DNA of 64,000 bases, from contig NZ_AP025688.1 in NCBI RefSeq assembly GCF_023168325.1, forward strand, positions 3,286,001 through 3,350,000, written 5' to 3'. Positions 20,487-29,169 of this stretch are shown here, piece after piece. This stretch comes from Tsukamurella sp. PLM1. GTDB taxonomy: Bacteria > Actinomycetota > Actinomycetes > Mycobacteriales > Mycobacteriaceae. Every line of letters begins with the position of its first letter. Position 1 is the stretch's first letter. The translations under genes and the position numbers were made by a program. The notes under the pieces were generated by a model that did no database searches, was not told the origin of the DNA, and saw only the letters and a list, made by a program, of their open reading frames with translations.

Positions 20487-21623
20487 ATGAGTGCGGTAAC
20501 CGAAGACGCGATCCGGTCGGCCCTGGCCACCGTGAACGACCCCGAGATCGGCAAGCCGATCACCGACCTGGGCATGGTGAAGTCGGTCGATGTGCAGGCC
20601 GACTCGTCGGTCGACGTCGTGGTGTACCTGACCACCTCGGGCTGTCCGATGCGCGAGCAGATCTCCGATCGCGTGCGCACGGCCGTTGCGGACGTGCAGG
20701 GCACGGGCGAGGTGCGCGTCGAGCTGGACGTGATGAACGACGAACAGCGGGCTGAGCTGCGCAAGTCGCTGCGCGGCGATAAGGGCGAGCCCGTGATTCC
20801 GTTCGCTCAACCCGGATCGCTGACCCGCGTGTACGCAGTCGCCTCCGGCAAGGGCGGCGTGGGCAAGAGCTCCGTGACCGTGAACCTCGCGGCGTCCCTG
20901 GCGGACCGCGGGCTGTCCGTGGGTGTGCTCGACGCCGACATCTACGGCCACTCGGTGCCGCGGATGATGGGCACCGACGCGCGGCCCACGCAGGTCGACT
21001 CGATGATCATGCCGCCGCAGGCGCACGGCGTGAAGGTGATCTCGGTGGCCATGTTCACCACCGGCAACACACCCGTCGTGTGGCGCGGCCCGATGCTGCA
21101 CCGCGCGCTGCAGCAGTTCCTCGCCGACGTCTTCTGGGGCGACCTCGACGTGCTGCTGCTCGACCTGCCGCCCGGCACCGGCGACGTCGCGATCTCCATC
21201 GCGCAGCTCATCCCCGGCGCGGAGATCCTGGTGGTCACCACCCCGCAGACCGCTGCCGCCGAGGTCGCCGAGCGGGCCGGCGCCATCGCGCTGCAGACCC
21301 GCCAGCGCGTGGCCGGCGTCATCGAGAACATGTCCGGTCTCACGCTGCCCGACGGTTCCGTGCTGGACGTCTTCGGCTCGGGCGGCGGCGAGCAGGTCGC
21401 GGCGCGGCTCACCCGCGCCGTCGGCGCCGAGGTGCCGCTGCTCGGGTCCATCCCGCTGGATCCGCAGCTCCGCGAAGCCGGCGACGGCGGCGTGCCCGTG
21501 GTGCTGTCCGCGCCGGACTCCCCCACCGGCTCGGCCCTGCGCGCCATCGCCGACAAGCTGGCCGTCCGCAAGCGCGGCCTGGCCGGCATGTCGCTCGGGA
21601 TCGACACCACCCGCCACCTGTAG
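20487..21623 (+). CDS. mrp: Mrp/ApbC P-loop iron-sulfur cluster carrier
   Basis: 378 residues from MSAVTEDAIRSALATVNDPEIGKPITDLGMV. An N-terminal MIP18/DUF59-like domain is followed by the Mrp ATPase: deviant Walker A VASGKGGVGKSSVTVNLA, switch I DADIYGHSVPRMMG, Walker B LLLDLPPGTGD. It lacks a C-terminal CxxC in VIENMSGLTLPDGS, where many Mrp proteins have MxxxxC..C; this is also seen in actinobacterial homologues. Scaffold or carrier for Fe-S cluster assembly. Equivalent to Rv1229c. Two upstream in-frame ATGs (20466, 20475) are less likely starts. Confidence 0.92.
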   Translation: MSAVTEDAIRSALATVNDPEIGKPITDLGMVKSVDVQADSSVDVVVYLTTSGCPMREQISDRVRTAVADVQGTGEVRVELDVMNDEQRAELRKSLRGDKGEPVIPFAQPGSLTRVYAVASGKGGVGKSSVTVNLAASLADRGLSVGVLDADIYGHSVPRMMGTDARPTQVDSMIMPPQAHGVKVISVAMFTTGNTPVVWRGPMLHRALQQFLADVFWGDLDVLLLDLPPGTGDVAISIAQLIPGAEILVVTTPQTAAAEVAERAGAIALQTRQRVAGVIENMSGLTLPDGSVLDVFGSGGGEQVAARLTRAVGAEVPLLGSIPLDPQLREAGDGGVPVVLSAPDSPTGSALRAIADKLAVRKRGLAGMSLGIDTTRHL

Positions 21624-21641
21624 CCGTCGGTCGTCCGACAG

Positions 21642-21713
21642 GTCGGCGCGGGCGGCGGAGTCGGCGCGGGCGGCCGAGTAGGCGCCCGCGGCCGAGTCGG
21701 CGCCCGCGGCCGA
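21642..21713. repeat. 18-bp tandem repeat, four units
   Basis: Four adjoining 18-bp units beginning GTCGGCGC or GTAGGCGC (21642, 21660, 21678, 21696), differing at one to four positions. A 35-bp duplication follows (21714 and 21749, both starting GTAGGCGGCTGCCG). The low-complexity GC-rich tract continues to about 21980 with two copies of GGGCTGTGCACTCTCC. It lies just after the mrp stop. Confidence 0.65.
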
Positions 21714-21799
21714 GTAGGCGGCTGCCGTGGCGGTCGGGCGGCCGAGGAGTAGGCGGCTGCCGCGGCGGTCGGGCGGCGGGGATGTGGCGGGCGGCGGGC

Positions 21800-22048
21800 C
21801 CGGGCCGCGGTCGGCCGCAGGCGGGCCGCGGGGATGCGGCGGGCTGCGGGCTGTGCACTCTCCAGCGCGCGGCGGGCTGCGGCGCGGGGTGATCTGCGGC
21901 GCGCGGCGAGCTGCGGCGCAGGTGATCTGCGGCGGGCTGCGGGCTGTGCACTCTCCGGCTGCAGGCGGCCTCGCGGGCGGTGGCGCAGGCTGCGGGGCCT
22001 GGGCGGCGGGCGTACGAGCACAGTCCGAGCTCCAGTTTCCGGCGCTCC
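21800..22048. other. GC-rich low-complexity intergenic tract
   Basis: Imperfect repeats of GCGGGCTGCGG and two copies of GGTGATCTGCGGCG. Frames are open on both strands only through lack of A/T. No gene is supported. Confidence 0.5.
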
Positions 22049-22317
22049 GACACCCGATCTACCCGCGAAACACCCGAACTGCCCGCGATTCCATACTCGG
22101 ACACCCCACTCCAGCGGGCATTTCGGGTGTCGAGGGCCGATCCAGCGGGCATTTCGGGTGTCGCGGTCCGGTCCAGCGGGTAATTCGGGTGTCGAGGGCC
22201 CATCCAGCAGGCAATTCAGATGCCGCAGCCCAATCCAGCAGGCAATTCAGGTGCCGCACCCGATCCAGCGGGCAATCCGGGTGTCCCGCCCACACCTGCG
22301 AGCAGACCTGGTGTCGC
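22049..22317. repeat. Family B repeats: 31-bp tandem array with inverted copies
   Basis: Seven direct units with starts at 22111, 22142, 22173, 22204, 22235, 22265 and about 22295. The consensus begins CCAGCGGGCATTTCGGGTGT; the period is 31 bp (30 for the last two). Immediately upstream (22049-22092) are two copies in inverted orientation (CACCCGAACTGCCCGCG). Related words recur on the far side of the adjacent gene at 23391-23481. Confidence 0.75.
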
Positions 22318-22359
22318 GGGCGGCACGACAGGGCGTTCCGGTAGCCACGCCGCCGATTC

Positions 22360-23283
22360 TCACGCGGACGCCGAGGCGGGGCCCACATGTCGATCCAGCG
22401 CGGGCCTCAACATCGAAGCGAGGGCCCCGTCGTGGTTGAGCACACGCCAGCTCCACCGGAGCACCTCGAAGCCCGCGGTCTCGAACGTCTCCTGCCGCGA
22501 TTTCTCCCGCTCGAGGACCTCCGCCTCCTCGCCGACGTCGTCGCCGTACTTACCGCGACCGTCGAACTCTCCGACGAGCCCGGGCCAGGTGAAGTCCGCG
22601 AAGTACACGGATTCACCGAAGTGGTACTCCACCTGTAGCTCGGGCATCGGCAGACCCGACGCGTGCATCTGCATCCGCGACCACGATTCCCCCGCCGATT
22701 CACTGCGGTCCACCGACAGCGCCAGCGCCCGGCGCACGACGCCGGCCCCGCGACGCGACCCCATCCGATCGATGCACGCCTGCAGTTCCTCGACCGAAAC
22801 CGGATCCGGATCCTCGGGGCGGGGGTACCGGCGAACCAGCCGCACCGCGTCGATCGCACAGACCCCGCGGACCAGGTCCCCGGTCATCGCCGCATCGATC
22901 GCGGTGCGCGCCCGGGATGTGGCCAGGGCACCGTCGACCTCCGTGACGTCCTCCGGCGGAAGCGGCCGGGCGTGCAGATGAACCTTGCCGCGCCGACCGC
23001 CGCCACTGGCCCTGTCGAGCGTGATGTGCACATGGGTGCGATCCGGATTGTGGTATGGAATCCCGTGCAGTGCAGCGGCACTCACGTGACTGGCCACCCC
23101 GCCCCGCCGCTGCATCGTCGCACGGACCCGGATCCGATAGAACGCATACTCGTCGATGCCGTCGGGCAGGACGTACAGGCCCGGCGCAGCGCGATGCAGC
23201 TTCTGTCCGCGCACCGCAGCGGTGATCTTGTTGGTGCTCCACCCGTCGATCCGCAGCTGTGCCCTCGGCGTGATCTCCCTCAT
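22360..23283 (-). CDS. Winged-helix plus Vsr/DUF559-like nuclease-fold protein, paralogue 1
   Basis: About 307 residues from ATG 23283 (MREITPRAQLRIDGWSTNKITAAVRGQKLHRAAPGLYVLP). The N-terminus resembles the AbiEi-type antitoxin winged helix. A middle domain (AALHGIPYHNPDRTHVHITLDRASGGGRRGKVHLHARPLPPEDV, ARTAIDAAM) follows. The C-terminus has the Vsr/PD-(D/E)xK pattern: GESWSRMQMHASGLPMPELQVEYHFGESVYFADFTWPGLVGEFDGRGKY...FETAGFEVLRWSWRVL, with D of FADF and E/D of GEFDG as candidate metal ligands. A clear paralogue is at 38696-39670. Both genes are bracketed by gene-specific palindromic repeats. Function unknown; defence or selfish-element roles are possible. Confidence 0.75.
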   Translation of the reverse strand: MREITPRAQLRIDGWSTNKITAAVRGQKLHRAAPGLYVLPDGIDEYAFYRIRVRATMQRRGGVASHVSAAALHGIPYHNPDRTHVHITLDRASGGGRRGKVHLHARPLPPEDVTEVDGALATSRARTAIDAAMTGDLVRGVCAIDAVRLVRRYPRPEDPDPVSVEELQACIDRMGSRRGAGVVRRALALSVDRSESAGESWSRMQMHASGLPMPELQVEYHFGESVYFADFTWPGLVGEFDGRGKYGDDVGEEAEVLEREKSRQETFETAGFEVLRWSWRVLNHDGALASMLRPALDRHVGPASASA

Positions 23284-23390
23284 GGCCGAATTGAACCCCA
23301 CCACTGGTATCGCACAGCCGCGCGAAGCGGCGTTCATCCACAGGACGGGAGGCTCCATCCACAGGTTTTCCTTCGTGCGCGTGCAGTCCG

Positions 23391-23481
23391 GACACCCGAT
23401 CCGCCCCTCAGACACCCGATCCGCCCGCGATTCCGGATAGGGCACCCGAAACGCACGTAGACACCCGCCACGCAGGGTGTC
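23391..23481. repeat. Family B repeats, right flank
   Basis: GACACCCGATCCGCCC occurs twice (23391 and 23411), then CCCGCGATTCCGGATAGGGCACCCGAAACGC and a hairpin ACACCC...GGGTGT (23461-23480). The word CCCGCGATTCC is shared with the left flank at 22082-22092. It lies about 108 bp upstream of the paralogue 1 start. Confidence 0.65.
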
Positions 23482-23618
23482 TTTGAGCAGAACGGGTGCA
23501 ATCCCCGGCGACAGCGGGCACAACGACTGCCCCACCACCGCGATGCCCGCACCGCACCCGACACCCGCGCACCCGACGCCCCACCCGCGCACCGTCGAAC
23601 CCGCGAACCGGCGCGGCG

Positions 23619-24127
23619 CTACGTGGCGTCCGGGTCGAACGGGGGCGCTCCTCGGGGGCCAGCGGCTTGTGCATCCGCGGCATCGTGGGCACGGGACCGT
23701 CGGGCACCTCGAGCGGCGCGGCGGGCCCGCTCGCCGTGGACGTCGCGGTCGCCACTGCGCCGGGCGCCGCCGGACCCGCCGCGGCGTCCACGGCCTTCTT
23801 CAGATTCAGCGCGTCCGCGGTGGACCGCACCTGCTCGCCCATCTCGCGGATCACCGAGTCGTCGCCGTTGAGCAGGTGCTTGGTCACGATGGCCGTCGGC
23901 GTCATGCCGCGCAGGTTCTGGATCTGCTGCAGCGGCTCGCGGATCGAATCGAAGTCGGCGCCCATCTCGTTCTTGAGCTGCTGCTGGGCGCCGGTCGCGT
24001 AGTCGCGCACCTGGCGCAGCGCGGTGAAGAACCAGTTGACCGCCCCCGGCAGCCGCTCCGGCCCGAGGATCACCAGACCCACGACGACCAGCATGAGGAT
24101 TTCGCCCATGCCGAGATTCGAGAACAC
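23619..24127 (-). CDS. tatB: Twin-arginine translocase protein TatB, frame break at C-terminus
   Basis: [56 protein letters not shown]: single N-terminal membrane helix, conserved GPERLP hinge and amphipathic helix. A G-run at 23641-23645 (five bases) breaks the frame. One extra base gives [11 protein letters not shown] and a stop at 23619, about 168 residues. The unrepaired frame runs to 23408 through the family B repeat with an implausible Arg-rich tail. Forms the substrate-recognition complex with TatC. Lies 29 bp after htrA, the sigE-rseA-htrA-tatB order of M. tuberculosis. Confidence 0.9.
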
Positions 24128-24156
24128 TCCGCCATGCTACGGCAGAGCAACGAACA

Positions 24157-25643
24157 CTACGTCGACAGCGGTTCCGGGCGCACGGTGATCGGCACCTGAC
24201 GGCCGTCCCGGGCGACGGTCACCGTCGTCTCCTTGCCGACGCCCGTGGCGCGGATCGCGACGATGACGTCCGCGGCCTCCGCGACCTCGGTGTCGCCGAC
24301 CTTGGTGATCACGTCGCCCTCGCGGATACCGGCCTTGTCGGCGGCGCCGCCCTTCTTGACGTTCTCGACGCGCACGCCCGACGCGGTCTCGTTGTTCACC
24401 TCGCGGCCGTTGATGCCCAGGTCGGCGTGGACGACCTTCTCGCCGCGGATGATCGACTCGGCGATCGGCCACGCGACGTTCGACGCGATGGCGAAGTTGA
24501 GGCCGATGGACCCGCCCGAGGGGGCGAGGCCCAGCGTGTTGATGCCGATCTGCCGGCCGTTGAGGTCCAGCAGCGGCCCGCCGGAGTTGCCCGGATTGAT
24601 CGACGCGTCGGTCTGCACGGAGTCGAAGGTCGCGGGCGGGTTCGGGCCGCTCGCGGGCCCTGGACCGGCCGATGCACGGCCGAGACGACGCCCGAGGTGA
24701 CGGTGCGCCGCAGCCCCAGCGGGGAGCCGATCGCCACCACCTGCTGGCCGGGCGACAGCTCGCCGGAATCACCCCGGGCGATCTGCTGGAGGCCGTCGAC
24801 CGAGACCTTGACGACCGCGACGTCGGTGTACGGGTCGGTGCCCACCAACTGGGCCGGGGTGCGGGTGCCGTTCCAGAACACGACCTCGATCTTCGCGTCC
24901 TTGTTGTTGGACGCGGTCTCGACGACGTGGTTGTTGGTCATGATGTAGCCGCGGCCGGCGTCGATGACGGACCCGGACCCCGTCTCGCCCGACGTGCGCG
25001 TGCGGACCTCGATGGTGACCACGCTGGCGCCCACCTTGGAGACCATGCCGGACACTGCGCCGGGATCGGACGGCTCGCCCTCGGCCTCGGGCAGGGTGAC
25101 CCGCGAGTCCGTGAGCTTCTCGATGGTGGTGCCCGTGATGCGCCCGATGGCCCCGCCGAGGAGGCCGATGACCAGCGCCAGCACGCCCAGCACGGCGAGC
25201 GCGCGCACCGACACCCGCCGGCCGAACAGGACGTCGCGGACGCCCAGCTGCTCGGGGTCACGCTCGGCGACGACCCGCGGCGGGGCCTTCACCCCGGGCT
25301 CGCCGAGGGCGGCCAGGGACTCGGTGTCGCGCCACGGGTCCTCGGGCTCCGGTTCGGGCTCGGGGTGCAGCGGGCCCGCGTACGGGTCGCGCTGCAGCGC
25401 CTCCGTCGCGCCCGCGGGCCGCGAGAACGCCTCGGTCAGGACCGGGTCGGGTGCCGCGGCCTGCGGCTGCGGCCGTCCGACGGTGCGCCGCGCCGCCTCG
25501 GGCTCGAACGCGCCCTCGACACCGTCGGGCCTGCCGAAGACCGCCTGCTCGCCCTCCGACACCGAAGGACGATGCGTGGGGCGCGGCGCGAGGCGCGGCG
25601 CGCCGGGTTCGTGGGGGCGCTGGCCGTCTGGATCGGGCGTCAC
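24157..25643 (-). CDS. htrA: Membrane-anchored HtrA/DegP-type serine protease, one frame break
   Basis: GTG at 25643. A long acidic/proline cytoplasmic region precedes one membrane helix ([20 protein letters not shown]). The trypsin-like domain follows with His of MTNNHVV, Asp of YTDVAVVKV and Ser of [12 protein letters not shown], then a PDZ domain ([28 protein letters not shown]). The frame breaks at 24655-24660. One added base joins [12 protein letters not shown] to [26 protein letters not shown]. Restored length is about 495 residues. Envelope-stress protease of the sigE regulon; it starts 10 bp after rseA. Confidence 0.92.
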
Positions 25644-25653
25644 GGATTCGAAT

Positions 25654-26031
25654 CTACCGAGCGTTCCGCCGGCGGCCGCGCTTACCGCGCTCGTCGCGCG
25701 CCGACGCTCCGGGCTTGAAGGTGGGGAATCCCTCGAACGGCGCGGCGCCGCGGCACTCGGTGGGGATCTGCGCGAGCTGGCCGAGCAGGCGGTGCGGCAC
25801 AGTGATCTCGCCGGACTCGCGCAGGGCGGTGCGCACCTGGCGCTGTGCGTCGACCTCGGCGGCGCACACCGGGCACTCCGCGATGTGGGTCCCGGCGCGC
25901 AGGTGCGCGTTCATCCGCAGCTCGCCGTCGACGAACGCCACGACGGCCTCGTACGCGAGGTGCTCCGTGGAGGAGAACTCGCCGGGGCGACGGGCGAACG
26001 CCCGCTTGAAGCTGCCACTGAGGTGCTCCAC
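25654..26031 (-). CDS. rseA: Anti-sigma-E factor RseA (zinc-binding)
   Basis: 125 residues from GTG 26031. The ZAS motif is visible as H...HIAECPVCAAEVDAQRQVRTAL: HxxxCxxC with an upstream His (STEHLAYEAVVAFVDGELRMNAH). No membrane helix, like mycobacterial RseA. Sequesters SigE until the thiols oxidise or the protein is phosphorylated and degraded. Placed between sigE and htrA, 119 bp after sigE. Confidence 0.9.
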   Translation of the reverse strand: MEHLSGSFKRAFARRPGEFSSTEHLAYEAVVAFVDGELRMNAHLRAGTHIAECPVCAAEVDAQRQVRTALRESGEITVPHRLLGQLAQIPTECRGAAPFEGFPTFKPGASARDERGKRGRRRNAR

Positions 26032-26150
26032 TCCGCTCCCCTCCTTACTCGAGCCGAATCCCCTGTGCGGGGCCTACCGCCACAGTACCCGGGGTTCGTA
26101 GGTTCAACGCCCGCGTCGCCGTGGAAGTTCCCGACGGTGCGCCGCCCGGC

Positions 26151-26801
26151 CTAGTACGCGAGCGACGCGCTGCTGGTCAGACCCTGATTCGCGAGTGCCT
26201 CGCGGATGGACTTGCGGCCGCGGTGGATGCGTGAGCGCACGGTGCCGAGCTTGACGCCCAGCGTCGCCGCGACCTCCTCGTAGCTCAGGCCCTCGATGTC
26301 GGCGAGGACGACCGCGGCGCGGTACTCGGGCGCCAACGCGTCGAGCGCCGTCTGCAACTGGGGGCCGAGGTTGGCGTCGGCGTAGATCTGGCCGGGGTCC
26401 GGGTCGGACGACGGCACCCGCTCGTAGTCCTCGGGCAGCGCCTCCATGCGGATGCGGTTGCGCCGGCGCACCATGTCGAGGAACAGGTTCGTGGTGATGC
26501 GGTGCAGCCAGCCCTCGAAGGTGCCGGGCTCGTAGTTCTGCAGGCTGCGGAACACACGGATGAAGGTGTCCTGCGTCAGGTCCTCGGCGTCCTGCGCGTT
26601 GCCGGAGAGGCGGTACGCGAGCCGATAGACGCGGTCGGCGTGTTCGCGCACGAGTTCGTCCCAGGAGGGCATGTCGGCCTGGTCGCCCGAGGCGTCGAAG
26701 GCGGCGGTCCCCGTGGTTTCGGCGACGTCGTCGTCGAACGTGGCGTACCGAGCCTCCGGCTGCGGGTCGTGCCGGGTTCCGGCCTTGCGGGCCAGGGCCA
26801 T
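26151..26801 (-). CDS. sigE: ECF RNA polymerase sigma factor SigE
   Basis: About 216 residues. I chose ATG 26801 ([19 protein letters not shown]) because GAGGAGGAG precedes it; a longer frame from 26825 exists. Sigma region 2 is [66 protein letters not shown], and region 4 is [52 protein letters not shown]. Controls envelope-stress genes. Heads the sigE-rseA-htrA-tatB group. Confidence 0.95.
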   Translation of the reverse strand: MALARKAGTRHDPQPEARYATFDDDVAETTGTAAFDASGDQADMPSWDELVREHADRVYRLAYRLSGNAQDAEDLTQDTFIRVFRSLQNYEPGTFEGWLHRITTNLFLDMVRRRNRIRMEALPEDYERVPSSDPDPGQIYADANLGPQLQTALDALAPEYRAAVVLADIEGLSYEEVAATLGVKLGTVRSRIHRGRKSIREALANQGLTSSASLAY

Positions 26802-26849
26802 GCGCTCCTCCTCGTGCCCGCGCATCTGCAGCGGGCTGTCGCTAGTGAG

Positions 26850-26875
26850 AACTCCCGAGCCGCCCGAATTGTTCC
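26850..26875 (-). promoter_or_regulatory. Possible ECF (SigE-type) promoter for sigE
   Basis: On the minus strand GGAAC (26871-26875) is followed after 18 bp by GTT (26850-26852), the spacing of SigE-type -35/-10 elements. This would put the start about 40 bp before the sigE ATG and fits autoregulation. A second GGAAC lies further upstream near 26910. Confidence 0.4.
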
Positions 26876-27020
26876 CACCGTGGGCGACACGTGTTCAGCG
26901 TCGACGTTCACTGTTCCGTATCGCAATGTGGGATCACTGATTCCTCCCTGAGCGTTGCCTGTGCATGCATCACCTAAGCTAACGATCGCGTCACGGCCGG
27001 GTTACCGGCGCGGGACCGGT

Positions 27021-27026
27021 TAGGAT
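27021..27026 (+). promoter_or_regulatory. Leaderless -10 box of the O-methyltransferase gene
   Basis: TAGGAT ends seven bases before the GTG at 27034 and no Shine-Dalgarno is present. The same layout (TAGGCT, seven bases, GTG) occurs before sseA at 57465. Confidence 0.5.
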
Positions 27027-27033
27027 TCGGTGC

Positions 27034-27687
27034 GTGTCGAATTCCGCCGCTTCCGCCGCCCTCGTGTCCTTCGCCGAGCACGCCATCGTCGAGGACGATG
27101 CGATGGTCTCCGCGCGGGAGCGGGCCGCTGACCTGGGCGTCGACGCCATCTCCCCCGCGGTCGGGGCGCTGTTGTCGGTGTTCGCCGCGGCGGGCGGCGC
27201 GAAGTCCGTGGTCGAGGTGGGCACCGGCGCCGGGATCAGCGGGCTGTGGCTGCTGTCGGGCATGCGCCCGGATGCGGTCCTCACCACCATCGACTCCGAG
27301 TCCGAGTACCAGGCCGCCGCGAAGATCGGGTTCCAGCAGGCCGGCGTCTCGTCGAACCGCACGCGGCTGATCAACGGGCACGCCCTCGAGGTGCTGCCCC
27401 GGCTCGCCGATGCCGCGTACGACCTCATCTTCATCGACGGCGACCCCGTCGACCACCCGCGGTACGTGATCGACGCGGTGCGCCTGCTCCGCCCCGGCGG
27501 CGTGGTCGTGGTCAACCTCGGGGACGCCGGCTACCGCATCCCCGACTCCGAGGCCTTCGACGACGAGGCCTTCGCCGCCCGCGAGGCCACCCGCATCATC
27601 GCGGCCGACGAGAACCTCCTCCCCGTCGTGATCCCCCTGTCCGGCGGCATCGTGGCCGCCGCGAAGGCCTTCGTCCCGGAGCAGTAG
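27034..27687 (+). CDS. SAM-dependent O-methyltransferase (Rv1220c-like)
   Basis: 217 residues from GTG. Class I methyltransferase motifs: [19 protein letters not shown] (motif I), [21 protein letters not shown] (acidic end of strand 2), [32 protein letters not shown] (motif IV-VI). It matches the catechol-O-methyltransferase-like family 3 proteins. As in M. tuberculosis it is divergent from sigE. The substrate is unknown. Confidence 0.88.
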   Translation: MSNSAASAALVSFAEHAIVEDDAMVSARERAADLGVDAISPAVGALLSVFAAAGGAKSVVEVGTGAGISGLWLLSGMRPDAVLTTIDSESEYQAAAKIGFQQAGVSSNRTRLINGHALEVLPRLADAAYDLIFIDGDPVDHPRYVIDAVRLLRPGGVVVVNLGDAGYRIPDSEAFDDEAFAAREATRIIAADENLLPVVIPLSGGIVAAAKAFVPEQ

Positions 27688-27735
27688 CGCGGGTCCTGTT
27701 CCCGAGCCCGACGGTGCCCTCACCTCCCGCTGCGT

Positions 27736-27793
27736 ATTGCTAGCGGTTTCGGCTACGTTCACCTGCGGTTTTCCTGCTGAATCCACTAGCAAT
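27736..27793. repeat. Inverted repeat at the 3' end of the AAA/DUF4143 gene
   Basis: ATTGCTAG (27736-27743) overlaps the stop codon and CTAGCAAT (27786-27793) lies 42 bp away. The GCTAG core also starts the iterons at the other end of the gene. Confidence 0.4.
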
Positions 27794-29067
27794 CGGAGTG
27801 GGCGTAGCCTCCCCGCCGAGCTCCCACAGGGCGCTCACCGGGACGGCGAGCTTGCGCTCGCCGAACGACAAGGTCTCCGTACCCGTGTACAGCACGATCC
27901 CCACCAGCAGGTCGTCACCGAGACGACGGGCCAGGTGGTCGATGCCGCGGAAGTCGTCGGAGCGGGCGGTGGCAGCCGCTTTGACGTCGATAGCCACGAC
28001 ACGGCCCTGCCTGTCCTCGAGCACGATGTCCACCTCGACCTGGTCCTTAGTCCTGTAGTGGAACAGCTCGGCGCGCGTCTCCGACCAGGTGAGTTGCCGT
28101 GCGATCTCCATCGCTACGAAGCCTTCGAGGAGTCCCCCGAGCGGACTGTCGGGTCGTGCCAGCGCCGCCTCGTCCTGGCCGAGGACGTTCGCCGCGATCC
28201 CCGCGTCGACCATCGCGCCCTTCGCGGTGGACACCGCCCGCGCGGACAGGTTCCTCGACCAGGCCGGAATCCGCTTGATCAGGAACACCTCCTCGAGCAG
28301 GCCCACGTACCGGTCGACGGTGCTCTGCGGCAGGCCGAGCGACCGCGCCAGGTTCCCGGGGACGAGGAGCTGACCGGAGCGCGCGGCGAGCAGCCTGATG
28401 AGGGCGCGCATCTGCGGCCCGTGCTCGATCTCCGACAGTTGCATGACGTCGCGATTGACCAGGTCGGCGAGGTAGTTGTCGAGGAACGCCTGCCGTCTGC
28501 GGCCGGTCCGCGCGACCGACTCGGGAAAGCCGCCGCGGACGACCCTGTCGATGTACCCGCGCCGGTTCTCACCGCTTTCGTGGCGCAACTCGGCGCCCGC
28601 TGCGAACACCGCGTCGACGAAGCCGTCCGACCTCTCGTCGATCTCCCCCTGCGAGAGCGGCCACAACTCGATCGTCTCCATTCGCCCGGGTAGCGCGTCC
28701 GGCAGCCCCCGGAGGCCGAGCACCTAGCCGACCCCGACAGCAGGAATCGCCCGGGCCGGGGATCCCCGTCCACCGATTCCTTGATCGCGAGAAACAGTTC
28801 GGGAACCCGCTGCACCTCGTCGATGATCAGCAAGTCCGGCTCGTCGACGAAAGACGTCGGGTCGAACTCTGCGGCCCGCCTAGTCGATGACCGATCGAGG
28901 TTGCGCCAGACCGACGGCCGATCCGCCCCGACGCGAGTGACGAGTGTGCTCTTCCCACACTGCCGCGCACCGTTGACCAGAACCACGCGCGTGTCGGCAA
29001 GTGCCTCCTCCACGATGCGAGTGCCGTGACGAGGCAAGATTCGTCCAATGGGAGAGTGATTGTTCAT
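27740..29067 (-). CDS. AAA ATPase of the AAA_14/DUF4143 family, one frame break
   Basis: MNNHSPIGRILPRHGTRIVEEALADTRVVLVNGARQCGKSTLVTRV carries Walker A (GARQCGKSTL), and PDLLIIDEVQRVPELFLAIKESVD Walker B, then LLSGSAR. The frame breaks at 28723-28724. One added G continues VLGLRGLPDALPGRMETIELWPLSQGEIDER and the DUF4143 C-terminal domain (LFHYRTKDQVEVDIVLEDRQGRVVAIDVKAAATA), a restriction-endonuclease-like fold with D...E/D-x-K (VDIVLED...AIDVKA). Restored length about 443 residues. Base composition is lower in GC than its neighbours and it is flanked by unusual repeats, suggesting acquisition. Function not established for the family. Confidence 0.82.
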
Positions 29068-29086
29068 GGTCTCGCCACCCCTCTGC

Positions 29087-29169
29087 GCTAGCTTGGCCGC
29101 ACTACTGACGCTAGTTTGGCCGCATGTTGCATGCTAGTTTGGCCGCTCATCTCGCGCTAGGTCAGCCGC
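29087..29169. repeat. Four 23-bp iterons upstream of the AAA/DUF4143 gene
   Basis: GCTAG(C/T)TTGGCCGC begins at 29087, 29110 and 29133, with a diverged copy GCTAGGTCAGCCGC at 29156. Spacing is exactly 23 bp while the nine-base spacers are not conserved, so each copy faces nearly the same side of the helix. The array starts 20 bp before the ATPase ATG and its last copy overlaps the stop codon of the next gene. Confidence 0.75.

Noticed and set aside
22111-22317. CRISPR-like array of 31-bp repeats
   Set aside because: Units are contiguous with no unique spacers, they diverge from each other, and no cas genes are nearby.
23408-23618. C-terminal extension of TatB into the family B repeat
   Set aside because: The tail is Arg/Gly-rich and arises after a G-run. 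One added base yields the normal FDPDAT ending at 23619.
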